A stretch of DNA of 11,867 nucleotides, taken from assembly GCA_007119985.1 (NCBI GenBank), contig SKOQ01000128.1, positions 1-11,867 of the forward strand, in the 5' to 3' direction. Under the pieces are notes generated by a model. The model made no database searches, was not told where the DNA came from, and saw nothing but the letters and a program-made list of their open reading frames with translations. The DNA is from Marinospirillum sp. (GTDB lineage Bacteria; Pseudomonadota; Gammaproteobacteria; Pseudomonadales; Halomonadaceae). The position numbers were made by a program, and so were the translations under genes. Positions 6,244 through 11,867 of the stretch are shown in pieces (the first letter of the stretch is position 1; every line of letters starts with the position of its first letter).

Positions 6244-7272
6244 CTAGATGGGTTGCATCTGAAGCGCCTTGATGCGCTCAGATTTCTGCCAATGCAACTT
6301 AAACTCTTGGCTGAGCTGTAAGCAGCGGCGATGTTCTTGGGTGTACAAGAGCGTCAGTTCTGGATCATTGAGGGGATTCACGAGCAGGTGACGCTGATCA
6401 AAAATCCAGATATTGGCCTGGCTGTTTTTATAGAGTGGGTGGGCTTGGCGGATAGCCAGCTGGCTACTGACTCGTGGATAAAAGCTCAGCAACGGACTAG
6501 GGTCGCGGGTGAAGCTGTGGCTCTCGCCCAGTAAAAACTGCACCTGGCTGTGCGGGTGGCGACGTGCCAAGCTCAATAGCTGGCTGAGATGAGTATCATT
6601 CAGCCATGTGCTTTGATAAACGGGAGTGCTGAGTGCAAAGGAACGTCGACACTGCGGGATTAAGCCATCGAGTGCTTGTTGCAGGGCGAGCGGGCCGCGC
6701 AGATGGATCTCTTGTGTTTTCGCTAAGGCGGATGCCAAAAAATCAGCATCACAAGTGCGGCGTGTCTCTATCTCTGAAGTGAGGGGCGTCTCTGAAGTGG
6801 CAGGGGGCAGTGAAGTCACAGGGCTGTGCAAAGCCAGCACACAACGTTGATGCTCGATGCCCGCTTCATCAAACACTGGCCCTTCAGCGCTGAAGCCGAG
6901 CTTTAGATAAAACGGTAGAGCGTGTGTTTGGGCGTGCAGATAGACTTTTTGGCGTCCCTGACGACGAGCACTGCTGATCATCTGTTCAATGATTTTGGCA
7001 CCAAGCCCCTTGCCTCTCAGTGCTTGAACCACTGCCAAACGGCCTATTTTTCCTTCTGGACTCAGCCGACCTGTGGCGATGGGGCGTCCGCCCAGCAGGA
7101 GAATAAAGTGCTCGCACAGGGCGTCTTGATCATCCCACTCGTCACTGGCAGCGATCTGCTGCTCTTCAACAAAAACCTGCTGTCGCAAGGGCTGGCAAAG
7201 ATCGCCAAGCTGCTCCCAGCTGCCTTGGCGCAGCGTCAGTTGTGCTGTACGGGATGAGCGGGTTGTGTCCAC
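6244..7272 (-). CDS. GNAT-family N-acetyltransferase with an unrecognised C-terminal domain
   Basis: Residues about 12-148 form a GNAT acetyltransferase of the ElaA-like type. RQQVFVEEQQI is at 30-40, EHFILLLGGRPIATGRL at 54-70, and the acetyl-CoA-binding ALRGKGLGAKII at 84-95 carries the Arg-x-x-Gly-x-Gly signature (Arg86, Gly89, Gly91). ALPFYLKLGF at 118-127 is the usual Tyr-containing motif near the C-terminus of the fold. The acceptor substrate cannot be read from the sequence. Residues 151-168 are a Ser/Thr/Pro linker of three six-residue repeats. Residues about 172-342 form a second domain that I do not recognise; RRSFALSTPVYQSTW and NIWIFDQRHLLVNP look like core strands of an alpha/beta fold. 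The start is GTG, with AGGAGG five bases upstream. The gap to roxA is 29 bases, and the terminator follows, so this is the last gene of the operon. Confidence 0.88.
   Translation of the reverse strand: MDTTRSSRTAQLTLRQGSWEQLGDLCQPLRQQVFVEEQQIAASDEWDDQDALCEHFILLLGGRPIATGRLSPEGKIGRLAVVQALRGKGLGAKIIEQMISSARRQGRQKVYLHAQTHALPFYLKLGFSAEGPVFDEAGIEHQRCVLALHSPVTSLPPATSETPLTSEIETRRTCDADFLASALAKTQEIHLRGPLALQQALDGLIPQCRRSFALSTPVYQSTWLNDTHLSQLLSLARRHPHSQVQFLLGESHSFTRDPSPLLSFYPRVSSQLAIRQAHPLYKNSQANIWIFDQRHLLVNPLNDPELTLLYTQEHRRCLQLSQEFKLHWQKSERIKALQMQPI
6769..6822 (-). repeat. In-frame tandem repeat encoding the GNAT interdomain linker (18-bp period, three copies)
   Basis: On the plus strand TCTCTGAAGTG occurs at 6771-6781 and again at 6789-6799, and a degenerate third copy lies a further 18 bases on. 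The period is 18 bases, so the encoded protein repeats six residues: PVTSLP, PATSET, PLTSEI (residues 151-168). It forms a flexible spacer between the two domains of the GNAT protein. Confidence 0.8.
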
Positions 7273-7301
7273 AAAAGCCTCCTGTTGTTCTTGGATCGCG
7301 A

Positions 7302-8492
7302 TTAAACTTCAGGCGTGTAGAGACTGCCTTGGTTAATCATTTGCAAGACCAGCTGTGCGCTGACTGGGTGTGCCAAAGCCTTTTGTAGGCTGGCGGCTGT
7401 CAGTCTCTGCGCTTGCGTGAAATCCTCTACCCAGGGCTGAAGCTCAACTGGGTAGGACCAGGCTTCACCATCGGCAAAAAGCCAGCTGCTCTCTTGGCTG
7501 GCACGAAAAGCCAAGCGGCTGCCTTCGGCCAAACACAGCAGAGGCTGCTGCGCCGAAGCAAAGCGTACAAGGGCTTCAAGCTGTTCCTGCTGCCAGGGAT
7601 GCTCAGGCGGCAACAGTTGATCAGGATATTTGGTTTGGGTCATCGCGCGGCCAAACCATTCGCTCAAGGCGGCGGGTTGTTCCAGCGTCTGCGCCAACAG
7701 CGTTTTAAGGCGTAGCAAAGCCGCATCATCAATCTCAGCCACATGCCTAGGCAGCGTTAAATCAGCATCGCTATAGCGTTGATCCTCTTTGAGGCGTTCG
7801 CCGATAAAATCAGCGGCACCACAAAGGATTTCTTCGGCGCTCAGTGCACGAAAGCCGACTGACCAGGTCGTGCAGTCTTGAGACAGTGACGTGCCCCAAT
7901 GTGCGAGTTGGGGTGGAAGATAGAGGAGGTCGCCGGGTTCGAGTACCCAATCCATTTCAGGATGAGCTTGAAAATCAGTGAGGATTTTTAAGCGCGTATC
8001 TTGGCGTAATTCGGTGTTTTCATCACAAAACTGTCCCAGTTGCCAGCGACGTTGTCCGCTGGCCTGGAGTAAAAAAACGTCATAGTAATCAATATGTGGC
8101 CCAACGCTGCCGCCGGTGGGGGCATAGCTGATCATAATGTCATCAACACGCCAGCGTGGTAGAAAATCAAAGGCTTGGATCAGATCGCCGACTTCAGGCA
8201 GCAGGTGATCGACTGCCTGTACGAGCAGGGTCCAGTTGTGCTCCGGCAGCGCCTGCAAGAAGTCTTCTTCAAACGGGCCATCAAAAAGCTGCCAAGGGCC
8301 ATCTGGGCCTTGCTCCATCACTATTCTGGACTCCACGCCCTCCTCAAGCGACAGGCCGGCCAGTTCATCAATCTCCAAAGGAGGGATGAAATCCGGCAGG
8401 GCTTGACGAATCAACAGGGGTTTTTTCTGCCAGTAATCGCGTAAAAAATCTTCGCGGCTGATCTGGCCCAAAATAGTGATGGCAGCTGACAT
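7302..8492 (-). CDS. roxA: Ribosomal protein uL16 arginine hydroxylase RoxA/YcfD (JmjC-type oxygenase)
   Basis: RoxA (YcfD) is an iron and 2-oxoglutarate dependent oxygenase that hydroxylates a conserved arginine of ribosomal protein uL16. The 396-residue protein has the JmjC metal triad: His133 and Asp135 in GPHIDYYDVF and distal His198 in LPPQLAHWG. Arg148 in ASGQRRWQLG lies fifteen residues after the first His, as does the 2-oxoglutarate-binding Arg of E. coli YcfD. Other family blocks are FLRDYWQKKPLLIRQA at 16-31 and WRVDDIMISYAPTGGSVG at 114-131. The C-terminal part corresponds to the dimerisation and winged-helix region. I place the start at the ATG at 8492, which has AAGGA eight bases upstream. 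A longer frame to 8546 would run into purB and adds residues foreign to the family. The gene follows purB by 25 bases, probably in one operon. Confidence 0.93.
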   Translation of the reverse strand: MSAAITILGQISREDFLRDYWQKKPLLIRQALPDFIPPLEIDELAGLSLEEGVESRIVMEQGPDGPWQLFDGPFEEDFLQALPEHNWTLLVQAVDHLLPEVGDLIQAFDFLPRWRVDDIMISYAPTGGSVGPHIDYYDVFLLQASGQRRWQLGQFCDENTELRQDTRLKILTDFQAHPEMDWVLEPGDLLYLPPQLAHWGTSLSQDCTTWSVGFRALSAEEILCGAADFIGERLKEDQRYSDADLTLPRHVAEIDDAALLRLKTLLAQTLEQPAALSEWFGRAMTQTKYPDQLLPPEHPWQQEQLEALVRFASAQQPLLCLAEGSRLAFRASQESSWLFADGEAWSYPVELQPWVEDFTQAQRLTAASLQKALAHPVSAQLVLQMINQGSLYTPEV

Positions 8493-8497
8493 CGAGA

Positions 8498-8508
8498 GTT
8501 TCCTTGTG
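8498..8508 (-). promoter_or_regulatory. Ribosome binding site that sets the roxA start
   Basis: On the minus strand ACAAGGAAAC precedes TCTCG and the ATG at 8492. It lies in the short gap after the purB stop codon and supports this start over a longer reading frame that begins inside purB. Confidence 0.7.
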
Positions 8509-8517
8509 GTGATCGAA

Positions 8518-9894
8518 TTAAATCGCTTGTGCTTGTGCGATGGCATTGCCGAGATAATTGGCCGGTGTCAGCGCTTTGAGCTGCACCTTGGCGGATTCAG
8601 GCAGATCGAGCGTATCAATAAAAGCACTCATCGCGGCTTGATCGATCGTCTTGCCACGCGTCAGCTCTTTCAGTTTTTCGTAGGGCTTTTCAATGCCATA
8701 GCGACGCATCACGGTTTGAATCGGCTCAGCCAGGACTTCCCAAGCGGCATCCAGATCTTCGGCAAGGCGTGCTGGGTTGGTTTCCAGCTTGCTGATGCCT
8801 TTTAAGCTCGCTTGATAAGCAATCAAACTATGACCCAGGCCTACGCCGAGGTTACGCAGTACCGTAGAATCGGTCAGATCCCGCTGCCAGCGTGAAATCG
8901 GCAGCTTGGCCGCGAGGTGATCAAAAATGGCATTCGCCAGACCCAGATTGCCCTCGGAGTTTTCAAAGTCAATCGGGTTGACCTTGTGCGGCATAGTCGA
9001 AGAGCCGATTTCACCAGCAATGGTTTTCTGCTTGAAGTAGCCCAGTGAGATATAGCCCCAGACATCGCGGTCAAAGTCGATCAGAATCGTATTAAAACGT
9101 GCCAGAGCATCAAAGAGCTCAGCGATATAATCATGCGGCTCGATCTGCGTGGTGTAGGGGTTCCAGCTGAGGCCGAGGCGAGTGACGAAAGCCTGAGCAT
9201 GGGCTGCCCAATCGATTTCTGGATAGGCGCTCAGGTGGGCGTTGTAGTTGCCAACTGCACCATTGATTTTACCGAGCAGCTCAACCTGCTCCAGTTGTTG
9301 GATCTGGCGCTCAAGACGATAGACAACATTGGCCATTTCCTTGCCCAGAGTGGATGGGCTGGCGGTTTGGCCGTGAGTCCGAGATAGTAAGGGGACGCTC
9401 GCGTTTTGATGGGCGAGTTGGCGAATCGCTTGCGCAACCTGACGCATGTGCGGCAGCATCACGGCTTCAAGGCCGCCTTTGAGCATCAGGGCATGTGAGA
9501 GGTTATTGATGTCTTCACTGGTGCAGGCAAAGTGGACGAACTCGCTGATTGCGTGGAGTTCAGGTTGCGTGGCGAGCTTGTCTTTGATGAAGTATTCAAC
9601 CGCCTTGACATCATGATTGGTGACGCGCTCGTGCTGCTTGACTGCTTCGGCATCCTCCAGTGAAAAATCACGGATCAAATCATCCAAAAACTGATTGGCA
9701 GCAGCTGACAGCGCAGGCACTTCGGTGATGTCGGCATGATCTGCCAGAGACTGTAACCAACGCACTTCGACTTCAACGCGCGCACGAATCAAGCCGTACT
9801 CTGAAAAATGGGCGCGCAGGTCAAGGGTTTTGCTGCCATAACGGCCATCAACAGGAGAAAGGGCGGTGAGGCTAGAAAGTTGATCTAAAGACAT
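8518..9894 (-). CDS. purB: Adenylosuccinate lyase PurB
   Basis: PurB carries out two fumarate-releasing eliminations in purine synthesis: SAICAR to AICAR, and adenylosuccinate to AMP. The 458-residue length is that of the proteobacterial type (E. coli 456). The fumarase-superfamily signature GSSTMPHKVNPIDFEN is at 297-312, with the mobile-loop serines 298/299. The general-acid His174 lies in SRTHGQTASP (171-180) and is followed by STLGKEM. TSEDINN at 125-131 binds substrate, and KQHERVTNHDVKAVEYF at 86-102 is the N-terminal signature. The N-terminus SLTALSPVDGRYG is typical. The ATG at 9894 is preceded by a modest GGA six bases upstream. It is part of the conserved order mnmA-hflD-purB, but here a 124-base gap with two inverted repeats separates it from hflD, which leaves room for separate regulation. 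Confidence 0.97.
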   Translation of the reverse strand: MSLDQLSSLTALSPVDGRYGSKTLDLRAHFSEYGLIRARVEVEVRWLQSLADHADITEVPALSAAANQFLDDLIRDFSLEDAEAVKQHERVTNHDVKAVEYFIKDKLATQPELHAISEFVHFACTSEDINNLSHALMLKGGLEAVMLPHMRQVAQAIRQLAHQNASVPLLSRTHGQTASPSTLGKEMANVVYRLERQIQQLEQVELLGKINGAVGNYNAHLSAYPEIDWAAHAQAFVTRLGLSWNPYTTQIEPHDYIAELFDALARFNTILIDFDRDVWGYISLGYFKQKTIAGEIGSSTMPHKVNPIDFENSEGNLGLANAIFDHLAAKLPISRWQRDLTDSTVLRNLGVGLGHSLIAYQASLKGISKLETNPARLAEDLDAAWEVLAEPIQTVMRRYGIEKPYEKLKELTRGKTIDQAAMSAFIDTLDLPESAKVQLKALTPANYLGNAIAQAQAI

Positions 9895-9935
9895 GTCGTT
9901 TCCACAAGGTTAATGAATAGAAATTGATGCAAGAC

Positions 9936-9950
9936 CTCAACAGTGTTGAG
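9936..9950. repeat. 15-bp dyad CTCAACAGTGTTGAG in the hflD-purB gap
   Basis: The seven bases CTCAACA and TGTTGAG are perfect inverted copies around a single central G. The dyad lies 42-56 bases upstream of the purB start. Its size and symmetry suit a dimeric regulator or a small hairpin; it does not match the enteric PurR box. No U-run follows on either strand. Confidence 0.5.
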
Positions 9951-9966
9951 ACCAAGGGCGAGCTTC

Positions 9967-9999
9967 AGGCGTCGGGTTGAAGAGATCAACCTGATGCCT
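9967..9999. repeat. 14-bp imperfect inverted repeat downstream of hflD
   Basis: AGGCGTCGGGTTGA and TCAACCTGATGCCT pair over 14 positions with loop AGAGA; two of the pairs are G-U when read as plus-strand RNA. In the minus-strand transcript, which carries the genes, those two become A-C mismatches. The hairpin starts 20 bases after the hflD stop codon. There is no T-run directly behind it in the direction of the genes, so it is not a standard terminator; it may be a processing or pausing structure. Confidence 0.55.
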
Positions 10000-10018
10000 T
10001 GGCAGGAGTTTTAGGGCT

Positions 10019-10645
10019 TTACAGGCCTAAACGATCCAGATCGCCCAGAATTTTTTTACGCGAGAAGAGCAGCCTCCAGCGTTGACCGCCTGATTGTGAC
10101 CAGAGCATCGCTGAACGTATGCCAGCCAACAGCAAAGCACGAATTTTATCGGCATTGCCCTGCTGCTGGAGCAGCTGAGGATCGCCCTTGACCTGAATGC
10201 GGTAGCTCAGCGTGCTGAGTGTGTCTTGATAGAGGCCAGCCAGTGCAGCAATCACATTCTCGTGGGTGGGAGAAAAGTGTTGCGCTTGGGATTGGATCAC
10301 CTCAAGACGCTGACCGATAGCGCTCAGCATAGCCGGATTTTTCTTGAGCTTGGCATGCAGCACCAGCAGGCCGCTGGCATAGGTTAGCGTGGCTTGATTG
10401 TGTTCAAGATCACGATTGGCGATCTGACGCAGCGCACGGGCACCTAAGCGTAGGTGGTGTGGCTCGCCACCATAGATATCCAGGGTGGTTTCTGGCTGCG
10501 TGATCAGGATGCTGCTTAAGCTGGTCGCAAAGGCATCTTGATCCACCATACCTTTTTGCGCGACATCATCGACAAGACGAGCCGCTTGGATGACACCCGC
10601 CAAGCCAAGGGTTTGGCGCAGTGCATAATCAATTTCTTGGGTCAT
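10019..10645 (-). CDS. hflD: HflD homologue (YcfC), lysogenization regulator family
   Basis: HflD is a membrane-associated helical protein. In E. coli it binds phage lambda CII and affects lysogeny; its wider cellular role is unclear, but it is constantly linked with mnmA and purB. The 208 residues (E. coli about 213) are helix-rich. The conserved C-terminal block KIRALLLAGIRSAMLW lies at 167-182, followed by SGGQRWRLLFSRKKIL at 185-200. The N-terminus has the family segment ALRQTLGLAGVIQAARLV (8-25). The ATG overlaps the mnmA stop codon in the form ATGA, so translation is very likely coupled to mnmA. The gene looks intact. Confidence 0.93.
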   Translation of the reverse strand: MTQEIDYALRQTLGLAGVIQAARLVDDVAQKGMVDQDAFATSLSSILITQPETTLDIYGGEPHHLRLGARALRQIANRDLEHNQATLTYASGLLVLHAKLKKNPAMLSAIGQRLEVIQSQAQHFSPTHENVIAALAGLYQDTLSTLSYRIQVKGDPQLLQQQGNADKIRALLLAGIRSAMLWSQSGGQRWRLLFSRKKILGDLDRLGL

Positions 10646-11796
10646 AGTGGGCCACCGGCTGGAGCATTTTCAAAAGAAGAAGTCGCGAAGGTTCGCTCGA
10701 TGACACCACCGCCTAGGCAAATATCATCTTGATAAAAGACCACGGATTGCCCAGGTGTAACGGCCCTTTGTGGCTCAGCAAAATGGACGGCGCAGCGGCC
10801 ATCCTCAAGAACACGCACAAGGCAGTGCTGATCAGCTTGACGATAGCGGACCTTAGCAGTGCAGTGGAACTCGCTGCTAGGGGGCTGCTGGGCAACCCAG
10901 TCTGGTGCAGCGCACTCAAGAGCTTGACTGAGCAGCAAAGGATGGTCTTCTCCTTGGACGACAATCAAGCGGTTGCGCTCTAAATCCTTGCCAGCTACAA
11001 ACCAAGGGGCCTCAGGGTAGCCCTTGACGCCACCGATTCCCAAGCCTTGGCGCTGCCCAAGCGTGTAGTACATCAAGCCGTTATGTTGGCCGATGACTTC
11101 ATCTTGATCGGTGACCAGCTCTCCTGGCTGGGCTGGCAGATAGCGTTGTAAGAAATCGCGGAAACGCCTTTCGCCGATAAAACAGATCCCGGTGGAGTCT
11201 TTTTTCTTGGCGGTAATCAGATCATGCTGCTCTGCGAGGCGGCGCACTTCAGGTTTTTCAAGCTCACCAACAGGAAAAAGAGACTGGCCGATTTCAGCAT
11301 GGCCGACAGCATGTAAAAAGTAACTCTGGTCTTTATTGGCGTCTAAGCCGCGTAATAATAGTGCTTGGCCCTGATCATTCCAGCCTTTGCGTACATAGTG
11401 CCCAGTGGCGATATAGTCGGCACCGAGCAGCTTGGCGTAGTCTAAAAAGGCTTTGAACTTGATCTCGCGGTTGCAGAGAATGTCGGGGTTGGGCGTGCGC
11501 CCAGCTTTATATTCGGCAAGAAAGTGCTCAAAAACAAAGTCCCAATATTCAGCGGCAAAGTTCGCGGCATGCAGATGGATGCCCAGCTTGTCGCAGACGG
11601 CCTGAGCATCGGCATAGTCTTCCTTGGCGGTGCAGTACTCGGTGTTATCGTCTTCTTCCCAGTTTTTCATAAACAAGCCTTCAACCTGAAAGCCTTGCTG
11701 CTGTAACAATAAAGCCGAAACGGAAGAATCGACGCCACCAGACATGCCAACAATGACACGCGTTTGACTTGGATCAGGCTGAGGATTGAAAGACAC
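10642..11796 (-). CDS. mnmA: tRNA-specific 2-thiouridylase MnmA
   Basis: MnmA adenylates and thiolates uridine 34 in the anticodons of tRNA-Lys, -Glu and -Gln, with sulfur delivered through the IscS/Tus relay; this improves decoding accuracy. The 384-residue protein has the PP-loop VIVGMSGGVDSSVSALLL (14-31) and LFMKNWEEDD at 41-50. The catalytic cysteines are Cys108 in TPNPDILCNREIKF and Cys205 in DSTGICFIGERRF, spaced as in E. coli (Cys102 and Cys199). The central YYTLGQRQGLGIGG is typical. The start is GTG, with GGAG six bases upstream; it gives an N-terminus of normal length. It is the first gene of the minus-strand run, just downstream of an extended -10 promoter, and it overlaps hflD by four bases. 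Confidence 0.97.
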   Translation of the reverse strand: MSFNPQPDPSQTRVIVGMSGGVDSSVSALLLQQQGFQVEGLFMKNWEEDDNTEYCTAKEDYADAQAVCDKLGIHLHAANFAAEYWDFVFEHFLAEYKAGRTPNPDILCNREIKFKAFLDYAKLLGADYIATGHYVRKGWNDQGQALLLRGLDANKDQSYFLHAVGHAEIGQSLFPVGELEKPEVRRLAEQHDLITAKKKDSTGICFIGERRFRDFLQRYLPAQPGELVTDQDEVIGQHNGLMYYTLGQRQGLGIGGVKGYPEAPWFVAGKDLERNRLIVVQGEDHPLLLSQALECAAPDWVAQQPPSSEFHCTAKVRYRQADQHCLVRVLEDGRCAVHFAEPQRAVTPGQSVVFYQDDICLGGGVIERTFATSSFENAPAGGPL

Positions 11797-11830
11797 AGGT
11801 TACTCCACACAAGAGACAGAAATCTTGGCG

Positions 11831-11839
11831 ATTATACCA
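11831..11839 (-). promoter_or_regulatory. Extended -10 promoter of mnmA
   Basis: On the minus strand the sequence TGGTATAAT is a perfect extended -10 element (TG-n-TATAAT). It lies about 34 bases before the GTG start of mnmA, predicting a short leader. No good -35 hexamer is seen 16-18 bases upstream, as is common for extended -10 promoters. It probably drives mnmA-hflD and the genes behind them. Confidence 0.75.
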
Positions 11840-11867
11840 GCCCCAACCGCAGAAGGCATCGTCTTCA

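Noticed and set aside
8493..8546. Longer N-terminus of RoxA running into purB
   Set aside because: It overlaps the purB end, adds basic residues foreign to the family, and the ATG at 8492 has its own ribosome binding site.
9967..9999. Intrinsic terminator after hflD
   Set aside because: The hairpin has A-C mismatches on the transcribed strand and no U-run behind it; it is kept only as an inverted repeat.

Overview
The window looks like the chromosome of a gammaproteobacterium of the Pseudomonadales/Oceanospirillales type. The evidence is an MvaT-class H-NS analogue, the cluster mnmA-hflD-purB followed by an L16 hydroxylase and a GNAT gene, and secA-argJ followed by a Nudix/ThiE-like fusion. 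I could not identify the genus. Most of the sequence is ordinary, intact housekeeping DNA. I saw no insertion sequence, CRISPR array, tRNA, rRNA, phage gene or toxin-antitoxin pair, and no convincing new multi-gene system.

Layout. Bases 1-2712 (+): the 3' end of secA, argJ, and a Nudix hydrolase fused to a degenerate ThiE-like domain, with short gaps and closed by a clear hairpin terminator. Bases 2794-3616 (-): coaE and yacG, overlapping and convergent with the first block. Bases 3617-3921: about 300 bp of AT-rich DNA without a gene, serving as the upstream region of both coaE and mvaT. Bases 3922-4287 (+): mvaT, with a GTG start set by an AGGAG ribosome binding site. It is followed by a strong terminator shared with the convergent chemoreceptor gene at 4385-6079 (-). 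Bases 6244-11796 (-): one five-gene run transcribed mnmA, hflD, purB, roxA, GNAT. It begins at an extended -10 promoter near 11831 and ends at a terminator at 6188-6212.

Functional themes. The first block joins protein export (SecA), arginine synthesis (ArgJ) and nucleotide-pool sanitation (Nudix). coaE/yacG join coenzyme A synthesis and gyrase protection. The long minus-strand run combines tRNA wobble-uridine thiolation (MnmA), membrane-associated HflD, purine synthesis (PurB) and ribosomal protein hydroxylation (RoxA), so it looks like a growth and translation cluster. mvaT and the chemoreceptor are single-gene units between these blocks.

Points worth a second look: loss of canonical ThiE metal/substrate residues in the Nudix fusion; an AT-rich dip next to mvaT where coaE lacks its frequent partner pilD; a GNAT protein joined to an unrecognised C-terminal domain by a linker made of an exact 18-bp-period repeat; and two dyads in the hflD-purB gap.
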